A DNA stretch of 64,000 nt from Bufo bufo (Eukaryota; Chordata; Amphibia; Anura; Bufonidae). Every line of letters begins with the position of its first letter. The first letter of the stretch is position 1. Position numbers and translations under genes: made by a program. Under the pieces are notes generated by a model that worked only from the letters and a program-made list of their open reading frames with translations, was not told the DNA's origin and searched no databases. Below are positions 62,101 through 64,000 of the stretch, one piece after another. The stretch spans positions 339,543,010 through 339,607,009 of the forward strand of contig NC_053392.1 of NCBI RefSeq assembly GCF_905171765.1, in the 5' to 3' direction.

Positions 62101-63403
62101 TCTTTTCCGGTATAGAGCCCTGAGGACGGAACTCTATGCCGTAAAAGAAAAACGCTAGTGTGAAAGTACCCTTAGGTGTACGTCACAATTTGTGACTTTT
62201 TCATGTCACCTTTGTGGCGTAAAACATTAGTAAATCTTCTCCTTTGTGTTTTAAAGGGGTTTTCTGGGAGTTACATTTTGAAGGCCTAACCTCAGGATAA
62301 GTCATCAATATTTGATGGGTGGGGGTCTGACTCCTTGCATCCTCACGGTCAGCTGTTGGAAGGGGCCATGGCACTTGGGTGACCACTGGGTCAGTCTCTA
62401 ACTGTAACAAGTGGCAACTCTGCAGGCTTCTCACTTCCCTTACCAAGCTAATCTGGAGGTGACTGAAATTTGAGCTAAAATGCATCTTTGATTGTGAATG
62501 TTTCATTTATAATCATTTGTCCCTAATAAATGAAAGAAAGATTAATCCAGCACTCAGGTTGCCTTTATTCCAAAACATCTAAAAAGGTTATGTTTTACGG
62601 ACAACACAATTGCTGGATTTATCTTTCTCTCACTCTGATGATCACTGGCATGTTGAGGTTTTTTCTGTGCACTGGAACGGCAATCGGTAAATGGTGAGCT
62701 GATCCATCCTTGGTATATTCATGCATATCTATACAGATTGGGCAGTTCTAAACTTCAGTGTGATATCAAGTAAGAAATGCCATGGAAAGTACAGGCAAGT
62801 CTACTTAGCAGACGTGTCAGAGAAAGTCTTCTCATGTGTCAAATTTCCAGAAACAAGGAGTATGAAATTATTTAAAGAATACAACTTCAGAGGTGTTTAA
62901 GGGCATATCACGCGTACTGGTTAAGGTGCCATTAAAACCACATTAAAACCACATTAAAACCACATTGGAAAAAGGCGTTTTTTCGGCCGTTTTCAATGTG
63001 GTTGAGGTTTTACTGGTGAAACAATTGTACTTAATGTGTCTCAATTGTAAAAACTGCATCAAAAGCCATGGCAAAAATTCAAGTTCTTTCTTTTCCCAAT
63101 GTGGCTTTCATGCAGTTTTAATAGCATCTCAACTGGTACGAGTGATTATACCCTAAATGAGGTCCAGATTTCCACGTATGGGACCCCAAGTATAAGCGTT
63201 CTGAAGTGTGGACCACAAATTAAAGGTTTTAAAGTTATGAAGATGAACTGGGACTGGACCAGTTTTCCATTTCTCTTGGTAGGAGAACAGGGCATACCTC
63301 CTAACTAAGCGGATCAATTGTTCAAACAGTTCTTTTTCATCAGTAGCATATGTCGTTTGGAAGCCTGTCACTCCAGATCTGGTCAATAAAGGTCTCCTGG
63401 CAT
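22373..63403 (-). CDS. rev3l: REV3L, DNA polymerase zeta catalytic subunit, C-terminal 773 residues (15 exons, partial)
   Basis: Catalytic subunit of the B-family translesion polymerase zeta. It extends primers past lesions together with REV7 (MAD2L2), POLD2 and POLD3 in the nucleus and mitochondria. I joined fifteen exons on AG/GT boundaries: 63298-63403, 61133-61248, 60398-60516, 57689-57807, 54083-54224, 52596-52840, 52181-52289, 39205-39411, 36084-36193, 33197-33311, 30524-30661, 29570-29760, 27354-27600, 23455-23673 and 22373-22513. They total 2324 bp with one continuous frame. Counting the first full codon as residue 1, motif A (DFQSLYPS) starts at 254, motif B spans Lys365 to Tyr374, motif C YGDTDS is 419-424, zinc-type Cys are 685, 688, 697 and 700, and Fe-S Cys are 729, 732, 742 and 747. 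Recalled human REV3L has about 3130 residues, so roughly 2350 N-terminal residues lie upstream of this window. The promoter is not visible. Identification is near certain from collinear similarity. Confidence 0.98.
22627..22916. mobile_element. foldback MITE, TAGAGTTGAGCGAAGCGAGC family, in last REV3L intron
   Basis: Inverted ends TAGAGTTGAGCGAAGCGAGC and GCTCGCTTCACTCAACTCTA, with inner paired blocks (CTTCGGATACTTAATCCG, TACTGCACGGAGATTTGTCTC against the right side). Distantly like 5574-5763 (both have GAGCGAA). It lies between the last two coding exons. Confidence 0.82.
22920..23454. other. REV3L intron, no further element recognised
   Basis: Includes a short AT/CA repeat at 23409-23450 just inside the donor of exon n. 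Confidence 0.5.
23455..23673 (-). CDS. rev3l: REV3L exon n (CysA zinc-type cluster)
   Basis: 219 bp, acceptor TTTGTCAG, donor GTGAAG/GTAAAT. After a variable linker ([17 protein letters not shown]), the sequence [20 protein letters not shown] with GICSKC gives CxxC and CxxC, the first C-terminal metal site. It then forms a helix-rich [17 protein letters not shown] link to the second cluster. Confidence 0.97.
24279..24650 (-). pseudogene. L2/CR1-type RT C-terminal fragment
   Basis: The frame reads [18 protein letters not shown] (the block after motif C in CR1/L2 polymerases), [13 protein letters not shown] and [12 protein letters not shown]. Stops and frame changes separate it from the motif A fragment, so it is not functional. 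Confidence 0.85.
24934..25164 (-). pseudogene. L2/CR1-type RT motif A fragment
   Basis: The frame reads [20 protein letters not shown] (RT motif A, FDTVDH) followed by [17 protein letters not shown]. The 5' truncation point is close to 25165. Confidence 0.88.
25367..25550. mobile_element. foldback MITE, GGCCTCGTTCACACTTCAG family
   Basis: Inverted ends (GGCCTCGTTCACACTTCAGT and GTGTGAACAAGGCC) with inner GTCAGTGATTT pairing with AAATCACTGAC. TTA follows at 25551-25553. Confidence 0.82.
25662..25819. mobile_element. hAT MITE, 158 bp, 8-bp duplication ATCTACAT
   Basis: Starts CAGGGGTAGGCAACCTCCGG and ends with the complement of CAGGGATCAGCAACCTTCGG. Each arm holds CACTCCAGCTGTTGTGAAAC and CCCAGCATGC. 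ATCTACAT flanks it at 25654-25661 and 25820-25827. Eight-bp duplication and CAGGG ends are diagnostic of hAT. Confidence 0.95.
26101..26279. mobile_element. foldback MITE with TTA target duplication
   Basis: Ends AGCCTCATTCACACGTCAGT and ACTGACGTGTGAATGAGG. TTA at 26098-26100 and 26280-26282. Removing the element and one TTA restores GAGTGTTACACTGAATAA, which matches the paralogous site at about 22235-22252 (GAGTGTTACTCTGAATAA). Confidence 0.9.
26291..26572. mobile_element. foldback MITE, AGGCCTCATGCACATGACC family
   Basis: Ends AGGCCTCATGCACATGACC and the AGAGGCCT side, with GGATCCG and TGCGGAC words inside. Relatives at 40811-41117, 53471-53857 and 59612-59889. Confidence 0.78.
26917..27298. 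mobile_element. TTAA-flanked MITE with GGATAGGTCATCAGTA core
   Basis: TTAA at 26913-26916 and 27299-27302. Ends AAGGGTTTTCCAGGATTTT and AAATCTCGGAAAACCCGT. The paired internal words CAGGATAGGTCATCAGTA and TACTGATGACCTATCCTGAG identify the family. More copies at 58730-59124, 59140-59463 and 59892-60212, and a half copy at 62256-62350. Confidence 0.82.
27354..27600 (-). CDS. rev3l: REV3L exon m (thumb, C-terminal)
   Basis: 247 bp, acceptor T11-CACAG, donor CCAAGG/GTAAGA. Reads [20 protein letters not shown] and then [17 protein letters not shown] and [12 protein letters not shown]. Confidence 0.97.
27674..29304 (+). mobile_element. Tc1-like transposon with long inverted repeats (DD34E)
   Basis: Starts CAGTCAGGTCCATAAATATT and ends with the complement of CAGCCAGGTCCATAAATATT, with TA on both sides (27672-27673 and 29305-29306). 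Inverted repeats extend about 170-200 bp, including the inner words TTTGAGGGTATTTACA and CACCTGATTTGG, an IR/DR-type arrangement. Length 1631 bp. Inserted in REV3L intron m/l, antisense to the gene. Confidence 0.95.
28027..29062 (+). pseudogene. Tc1 DD34E transposase, frameshifted near the N-terminus
   Basis: ATG at 28027 opens [20 protein letters not shown], but two bases seem lost in a GAGA run near 28100-28106 (AGAGATAGC where AGAGAGATAGC would keep frame). From 28112 a clean frame of 316 residues continues: [16 protein letters not shown] (helix-turn-helix), RPGRPRKTT (GRPR-like linker), WTDETK (first Asp, residue 123 of this frame), [10 protein letters not shown] (second Asp, 220) and [11 protein letters not shown] (Glu, 255). 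There are 34 residues between the last two. The full product would be about 345 residues, usual for Tc1. This frameshift is the only lesion I see. Confidence 0.93.
29570..29760 (-). CDS. rev3l: REV3L exon l (thumb)
   Basis: 191 bp, acceptor ATTACTAG, donor ACAAG/GTAACA. Reads [16 protein letters not shown], then [18 protein letters not shown] and LELT with a split Arg. Thumb region contacting duplex DNA. Confidence 0.96.
30524..30661 (-). CDS. rev3l: REV3L exon k
   Basis: 138 bp, acceptor CTTGTAG, donor GGTAAG/GTAAGA. Reads [20 protein letters not shown] (KKRY binds the primer terminus) and ends CPAVGK. An alternative donor GTTG/GTAAGG lies six bases upstream, but AAG/GTAAGA keeps the expected length and frame. 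Confidence 0.95.
31095..31445. mobile_element. AGAGGACCTGTCACC MITE copy
   Basis: Shares CATTCCCCATGTAATAACGA, TTATTCCTACTAGAAGTTAT and AGTCTGCAGTAAGGGTACAG with 53041-53338, which has both TTAA-flanked ends. Here the middle is expanded by G/C homopolymers (31300-31400) and the right end is not clear. A third, shorter relative is 33990-34290. Confidence 0.75.
31672..31985. mobile_element. AAAGGGATATTTCC-type repeat
   Basis: Begins TTTAAAGGGATATTTCCATC and has an inner symmetric pair ATGGGGGCATATCGCTAGGA / GGATATACCCCCAT. Resembles the other TTAA MITEs, but the right end is not resolved. Confidence 0.5.
32030..32860. mobile_element. 'CGTATTTTTCGC' repeat, second copy
   Basis: Left end ATATTTTTCGCCCCATAAGA; right end (complement) is TTTTTCAC with CTAAAGTGAAAAATACGG. 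The interior repeats GGGGGCTGGTGAGAGGCAAT and GGTCTGATTG, in opposite order to the copy at 4014. A poly-C/poly-G hairpin lies at 32047-32093. Confidence 0.78.
33197..33311 (-). CDS. rev3l: REV3L exon j
   Basis: 115 bp, acceptor ATTTTGTAG, donor GAAAAG/GTATTG. Its first base completes the motif C serine, then [20 protein letters not shown] follows, essentially unchanged among vertebrates. Confidence 0.97.
33990..34290. mobile_element. AGAGGACC-family MITE, degraded
   Basis: Shares TGTAATAACAATTCTG, TTATGGCTATATTGTGCCAT and ATGAATGAATTACTAGC with 31095-31445 and 53041-53338, with many substitutions. Confidence 0.65.
34291..35640. other. REV3L intron, no recognised element
   Basis: The stretch 34770-35035 contains repeated GTGGTCTTCTC words and a minus-strand open frame of 79 residues, but no family is recognised. 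Otherwise AT-rich. Confidence 0.4.
36084..36193 (-). CDS. rev3l: REV3L exon i (motif C, first part)
   Basis: 110 bp, acceptor GTTTTCTAG, donor GACAG/GTAATA. Ends with [11 protein letters not shown] and two bases of the next Ser. The two Asp residues of YGDTDS are the motif C catalytic residues. Confidence 0.97.
36266..36690. mobile_element. GGCTACTTTTACACTCGC MITE, right end missing
   Basis: Same family as 39700-40121: it shares the GACGGATCYGTCATGAACWC block and the ACTGAAAGTCAATGGAG and TATTGTG words. The usual AAAGTAGCC right terminus is absent. Confidence 0.7.
36900..37830. other. REV3L intron, AT-rich with (ATA)n
   Basis: Contains an AAT/ATA trinucleotide run near 37648-37675. No gene. 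Confidence 0.4.
37831..38276. mobile_element. AAGGGGTTGCCC foldback MITE
   Basis: Ends AAAGGGGTTGCCCAGGCAG and GGACAACCCCTTT. Internal palindrome around GGCGTGCTTTAGCGCTGTCC and its complement CAGCGCTAAAGCCCGCC. GC-rich. Confidence 0.75.
38277..39204. other. REV3L intron, TTTACACAGGACGACGAT-like repeat
   Basis: Positions about 38705-39058 form a weak foldback (GGTTCCTTTACACAGGACGA and the GTTGTAAAGGGCCCTTTA side), probably an old MITE. The rest is unassigned. Confidence 0.45.
39205..39411 (-). CDS. rev3l: REV3L exon h (polymerase motif B)
   Basis: 207 bp, acceptor TTAATTTAG, donor GTAGAG/GTACGA. Contains [13 protein letters not shown] and [20 protein letters not shown]; the Lys and the TFGYT segment form motif B, which binds the incoming nucleotide. 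A 12.8-kb intron separates this exon from exon g. Confidence 0.97.
39700..40121. mobile_element. foldback MITE with TAA duplication
   Basis: TAA at 39697-39699 and 40122-40124. Ends GGCTACCTTCACACTAGCG and CGCTAGTGAGAAAGTAGCC. GGATCCG and GACGGATC words inside. Family of 5009-5490. Confidence 0.87.
40811..41117. mobile_element. foldback MITE inside the Tc1 element
   Basis: Ends GGCTGCATTCACACGTCCG and CGGACGTGTGAATGGAGCC, with TTA (40808-40810) and TAA (41118-41120) outside. Inner paired words include GGTGTGTTGCGGACCC and TGCGGACCCATTTTGC. Confidence 0.85.
41150..42169 (+). pseudogene. Tc1 DD34E transposase, broken
   Basis: ATG at 41150 ([17 protein letters not shown]), then an in-frame TAA, then [19 protein letters not shown] sequence and a frame through [33 protein letters not shown] and LWSDETK (first Asp). 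A frame change near 41620-41760 follows. The last frame carries [17 protein letters not shown] (second Asp), [11 protein letters not shown] (Glu, 34 residues later) and ends GGSTKY at 42169. At least one stop and two frameshifts: dead. Confidence 0.92.
42461..43458 (+). pseudogene. LINE ORF1, second copy, frameshifted in the C-terminal domain
   Basis: ATG 42461 ([15 protein letters not shown]). Coiled-coil-type region ([20 protein letters not shown]), the RRM-like [14 protein letters not shown] and [15 protein letters not shown] blocks. The frame ends at TGA 43274-43276, but the C-terminal domain continues in another frame ([28 protein letters not shown]) to about 43458. Confidence 0.9.
43461..43905. 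other. LINE spacer between ORF1 and ORF2
   Basis: Non-coding, with a poly-G run at 43601-43619. In the other LINE copy the equivalent ORF1-ORF2 spacer is about 430 bp. Confidence 0.6.
43971..44620 (+). pseudogene. LINE ORF2 endonuclease, second copy, stop and frameshift
   Basis: Begins near [17 protein letters not shown] (ATG about 43971). [10 protein letters not shown] replaces the catalytic QETH with SKTH, so a catalytic Glu is lost. A TAG at 44303-44305 interrupts the frame where a Tyr codon is expected (the other copy reads SVYVPPP). The frame changes again near 44405 after VGDFNMYLD and continues as LSRIDLAI and ISDHSPLLI. Confidence 0.9.
44405..46808 (+). pseudogene. LINE ORF2 reverse transcriptase, second copy
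   Basis: Open for about 800 residues. It shows [49 protein letters not shown] (motif A), [18 protein letters not shown] (motif B) and [10 protein letters not shown] (YADD at 46068-46079), then [10 protein letters not shown]. Core RT residues are intact. Ends at TGA 46806-46808. Confidence 0.93.
46809..47732 (+). pseudogene. LINE ORF2 C-terminal part, second copy
   Basis: Several frames. The last (about 47277-47732) reads [20 protein letters not shown] and WACPS, a Cys/His knuckle parallel to the other copy, then [15 protein letters not shown] and a stop at 47732. Confidence 0.85.
47733..48160. other. LINE 3' region, truncated
   Basis: Non-coding end of the second LINE. The conserved AATAAAAACGACTTG tail of the first copy is missing. 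Confidence 0.6.
48760..50460. repeat. alternating inverted copies of a 'GGGCCCCTTTGCCCACCTAG' block
   Basis: A block of about 300-450 bp with CACATCTGGTATCGCCGTAC, AAGTTGGGCAATGTGTTTTG and ACTAACTTGTGACAAAAAAT words occurs four times in alternating orientation (around 49067 plus, 49378 minus, 49845 plus, 50155 minus), with a partial fifth to 50460. Adjacent copies form long imperfect hairpins. The same short open frame appears in each copy, a by-product. Confidence 0.9.
50618..51590. repeat. 360-bp tandem repeat made of inverted sub-repeats
   Basis: Period 360 bp (for example 50698 equals 51058 and 50880 equals 51240). Each unit contains two inverted pairs of CTGAATGGAGCCTTACAGGG, GTGATCAATGACAGGGGGGT and CATACGGACGTCTGAATGG with their complements, so every half unit is a hairpin. 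About 2.7 units, nearly identical, with small differences (TGTGGATCC versus TGCGGATCC) between the two halves. Confidence 0.95.
52181..52289 (-). CDS. rev3l: REV3L exon g
   Basis: 109 bp, acceptor TATTTCTAG, donor GTTAAG/GTAAGA. Reads [18 protein letters not shown] and NGVAFVK. The first residues (Met-Cys-Glu-Glu-Leu) differ from the Lys-Tyr-Asp-Glu-Phe I recall for human. Confidence 0.95.
52596..52840 (-). CDS. rev3l: REV3L exon f (polymerase motif A)
   Basis: 245 bp, acceptor GTTTGCACAG, donor GGAAT/GTAAGA. Contains [18 protein letters not shown]; the Asp of DFQSLYPS is a catalytic metal ligand and SLYPS positions the incoming nucleotide. Identity with vertebrate REV3L is almost complete here. 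A Met codon is split at the 3' junction. Confidence 0.98.
53041..53338. mobile_element. TTAA-flanked MITE, AGAGGACC family
   Basis: TTAA at 53037-53040 and 53339-53342. Ends AGAGGACCTTTATG and GTTAAAGGTCCTCT. A central hairpin surrounds AGTAAGGGTACAGAGGGGAG and its complement. Reference copy for 31095 and 33990. Confidence 0.85.
53471..53857. mobile_element. foldback MITE, GGCCTCTTGCACACTAATG family
   Basis: TAA at 53468-53470 and TTA at 53858-53860. Ends GGCCTCTTGCACAC and GTGTGAAAGAGGCC. Contains ATTCACTTTAATGGGTCCGC with its complement. Confidence 0.86.
54083..54224 (-). CDS. rev3l: REV3L exon e
   Basis: 142 bp, acceptor TTTTTACAG, donor CACAG/GTAAAG. Reads [18 protein letters not shown] and [14 protein letters not shown], leading into the palm. 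The DD37E transposon lies in the preceding intron; between them are about 25 bp of flank and a TATC repeat, so this acceptor has little spare intron sequence. Confidence 0.95.
54250..54409. repeat. TATC/ATTTTATCTAATC microsatellite, left half
   Basis: Tandem TCTATTTTATCTAATCTATC units. The array resumes at 55973-56107 after the DD37E transposon, so the transposon inserted within an existing array. Confidence 0.92.
54410..55972 (+). mobile_element. Tc1/mariner DD37E transposon, apparently complete
   Basis: Inverted ends CAGGGAGTGCAGAATTATTA extend to about 28 bp with no mismatch. TA on each side (54408-54409 and 55973-55974). Length 1563 bp, with short UTRs around one intact transposase gene. 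Spacing of 37 between second Asp and Glu matches the DD37E group (recalled as TRT), reported in vertebrates. Antisense to REV3L. Confidence 0.95.
54628..55644 (+). CDS. DD37E Tc1/mariner transposase, intact
   Basis: 338 residues from ATG 54628 to TGA. It cuts and pastes its own element by binding the inverted repeats. Residues 10-110 form the paired helix-turn-helix ([20 protein letters not shown] and [18 protein letters not shown]). The catalytic core follows: LWTDE with first Asp 144, a GGGG turn at 176-179, MQDNAPSH with second Asp 237, and [11 protein letters not shown] with Glu 275. There are 92 residues between the two Asp and 37 between Asp 237 and Glu 275. A basic stretch [12 protein letters not shown] at 49-60 may act as nuclear localisation signal and linker. 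Length, motifs and ending (KKGGYIGH) fit a complete protein. No stop, frameshift or missing catalytic residue is seen, so this copy may still be active or only recently silenced. Confidence 0.95.
   Translation: MGQKKDLTGSEKSKIVRYLAEGCSTLKIAKLLKRDHRTIKRFIQNSQQGRKKRVEKPRCKITAHELRKVKRAAAKMPLATSLAIFQSCNITGVPKSTRCAILRDMAKVRKAERQPPLNKTHKLKRQDWAKKYLKTDFSKVLWTDEMRVSLDGPDGWARGWIGKGQRAPVRLRRQQGGGGVLVWAGIIKDELVGPFWVEDGVKLNSQSYCQFLEDTFFKQWYRKKSASFKKNMIFMQDNAPSHASKYSTAWLARKGIKEENLMTWPPCSPDLNPIENLWSIIKCELYKEGKQYTSLNSVWEAVVAAARNVDGEQIKTLTESMDGRLLRVLAKKGGYIGH
55973..56107. repeat. TATC microsatellite, right half
   Basis: Continuation of 54250-54409, ending in pure (TATC)n at 56065-56105. Confidence 0.92.
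56990..57446. mobile_element. TTAA-flanked MITE, AGGGCATCTCTCAGCAG family
   Basis: TTAA at 56986-56989 and 57447-57450. Ends AGGGCATCTCTCAGCAGATT and AATCTGCTGACAGATGCCC. A GC-rich inner hairpin around GTTGCAGAGAGAGCTGAG. A half copy lies at about 60780-60981. Confidence 0.85.
57689..57807 (-). CDS. rev3l: REV3L exon d
   Basis: 119 bp, acceptor TTTTGTAG, donor ACAG/GTAATT. Reads [20 protein letters not shown] and ends [10 protein letters not shown] with a split Arg. Confidence 0.95.
58730..59124. mobile_element. GGATAGGTCATCAATA MITE copy
   Basis: Ends TTAAAGGTTTTTTCAGGATT and TTGGAGAAACCCTTTAAGG, with CCTATCCTCAGGATAGGTCA inside. Family of 26917-27298. Confidence 0.8.
59140..59463. mobile_element. 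GGATAGGTCATCAATA MITE copy, diverged
   Basis: Ends TTAAGGGCTTTTTCTGGGAG and CCGGAAAACCTCTTTAG, with TCCTCAGCATAGGTCATGC inside. Confidence 0.75.
59612..59889. mobile_element. foldback MITE, GGGCACATGCACACGG family
   Basis: Ends TAGGGCACATGCACACGG and TTTGCATGGGCCCTTA, with TTTTGCGGTCCACAAAACAC-like words. Family of 26291-26572. Confidence 0.75.
59892..60212. mobile_element. GGATAGGTCATCA MITE copy, left end worn
   Basis: Contains AACCTATCCTCTGAATAGGT and GATAGGTCATCAGTATAAAA with AAAGTCTCAGAAAATCCC at the right. It is nested directly against the previous MITE. Confidence 0.7.
60398..60516 (-). CDS. rev3l: REV3L exon c
   Basis: 119 bp, acceptor ATTTTAG, donor GAG/GTATTG. Reads [15 protein letters not shown] and then SEINIVGRI, matching the known REV3L order. 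The Asp-rich start differs from the human residues, as expected for a surface loop. Confidence 0.94.
60780..60981. mobile_element. half copy of the AGGGCATCTCTCAGCAG MITE
   Basis: Shares GGCACATATGAACATGG, CTTCAGCTGCC and AGGTCAGCCAGTTTCATAGG with 56990-57446 and ends GACAGATGCCCTTTAA. It lies 152 bp from exon b. Confidence 0.8.
61133..61248 (-). CDS. rev3l: REV3L exon b
   Basis: 116 bp, acceptor TTTTCAG, donor CCTG/GTGCGT. Encodes [20 protein letters not shown], a hallmark REV3 segment of the exonuclease-like fold where YDPD replaces catalytic exonuclease residues. Ends with one base of a split Ala codon. Confidence 0.96.
61693..62171. mobile_element. foldback MITE, GGCTACTTTCACACTTGCG family
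   Basis: TAA at 61690-61692 and TTA at 62172-62174. Ends GGCTACTTTCACACTTGCG and GTGTGAAAGTACCC. GGATCC-rich. In REV3L intron b/a. Confidence 0.85.
62256..63297. other. REV3L intron with a half MITE and a short ATTAAAACCAC repeat
   Basis: Positions 62256-62350 are a half copy of the GGATAAGTCATCAATA MITE. Three tandem ACCACATTAAA units occur at 62935-62966, with an inverted partner downstream (CAATGTGGTTGAGG). No gene. Confidence 0.5.
63298..63403 (-). CDS. rev3l: REV3L exon a (exonuclease-like region)
   Basis: 106 bp after acceptor TTTTTCAG, donor GAG/GTATGC. Reads [20 protein letters not shown] once the split first codon is completed, ending LVRR with Arg split across the junction. This is part of the degenerate exonuclease-like domain of polymerase zeta. 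It is the most upstream exon I can find; no convincing exon is seen in 63404-64000. Confidence 0.95.
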
Positions 63404-64000
63404 CTGAAAAATTCAATCCAGGAAAACAGACTTTAGAAATGCAGCTTAGGCCTTAGGCAAGTACAAAGCCATCCATGAATTTTATGAAGACAGTTTAATA
63501 CATGGAAAATGGTCAATAAAGGATCACTCAGTACATCTAGATCAGGAGAAAAAGAAAAAAAATGCAATACTTTAAAAGTGTTTTCCCCTTACTGGAGCTG
63601 CAAAGTTCTGACTCTAAAACCCCCCCAAAATAAAACATAGGAGGGGTTTTGCTCCATATGAACTACACTGTAGATAAACCACTACATTGCACCTCCGTTG
63701 TATACTCTTACAATGCAGCTGTTCGGATCAAGATATTGGAAGAACTGGCAAGAAATGAAAACCACGTTTAAATGAACATGTGGGAAATATTGAAAAAATG
63801 ACATAGCATTTTAGCCGGAAGCATTGTAAACCCCAAAGGACTTGTACCAACAGGAATCTGTCAGGTGAAAAAATATGGAAAAGGGTCTGAACACCGGATT
63901 AACCAAGATTATTTATTTTGAGTATGTGGGGGGGGCTTTCAGTTTCCACTTAGTCCTCTGTCCCAATATTTCTATGTAGACTACAACTATTGTGGAGGAA
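63404..64000. other. REV3L intron, no upstream exon found
   Basis: I looked on the minus strand for the next REV3L segment and saw no frame with matching residues, so the preceding exon lies past the window edge. Confidence 0.55.

Noticed and set aside
63404..64000. Next upstream REV3L exon
   Set aside because: No frame on the minus strand resembles the expected segment before DARRPLL.
1..64000. tRNA, rRNA, snRNA or microRNA genes
   Set aside because: No internal promoter boxes with a cloverleaf, and no conserved RNA words, were seen by eye. The many hairpins belong to MITEs.

Overview
The window looks like a large, repeat-rich vertebrate genome, most likely a frog (inference from the single-copy gene plus the mix of Tc1/mariner, L1/Tx1-type, L2-type, hAT and TTAA- or TWA-flanked foldback elements). 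There is no bacterial-style operon, no CRISPR array and no recognisable tRNA or rRNA gene. The only host gene I can support is the 3' part of REV3L (rev3l), the catalytic subunit of DNA polymerase zeta. It lies on the minus strand in fifteen coding exons between 63403 and 22373. The exons join without a frame break into 773 residues plus a stop codon, and every boundary has AG/GT signals. They cover the end of the exonuclease-like region, polymerase motifs A, B and C, the thumb, and the two C-terminal cysteine clusters. Upstream exons lie beyond position 64000. A putative 3' UTR runs to about 21430.

Region 1-21.4 kb lies downstream of REV3L and has no host gene I can see. It holds a 32-bp minisatellite (264-1050), a DD36E Tc1-like transposon with an internal deletion (2718-3767), and a full-length L1/Tx1-type LINE on the minus strand (6179-14001). 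The LINE has an 11-bp target duplication and is itself interrupted by a hAT transposon (6544-8647, 8-bp duplication). That hAT carries a perfect 39-bp minisatellite. Next come a foldback element with a templated 123-bp insertion in one arm (15841-16613), a fragment of an unassigned repeat-encoded protein (about 17239-17745), TTAA-flanked elements, and a 770-bp almost perfect palindrome (19710-20479).

Region 21.4-64 kb is REV3L. Its introns are filled with transposons: an L2-type LINE tail (23.8-25.2 kb), a DD34E Tc1 element with one visible frameshift (27674-29304), an 11.9-kb nest in the intron between motif A and motif B exons (40243-52096), and a DD37E Tc1/mariner element with an intact 338-residue transposase (54410-55972). 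The nest holds an outer 'CGTATTTTTCGC' element containing a Tc1 element, which in turn contains a small foldback and a complete LINE, plus a 3.7-kb TTAA element with 360-bp tandem hairpin repeats. Many short foldback MITEs fill the rest.

The most notable items are the templated insertion, the near-perfect palindrome, the intact DD37E transposase, the insertions whose target duplications or empty sites can be read within the window, and a diverged copy of REV3L 3'-UTR-like sequence inside a REV3L intron.
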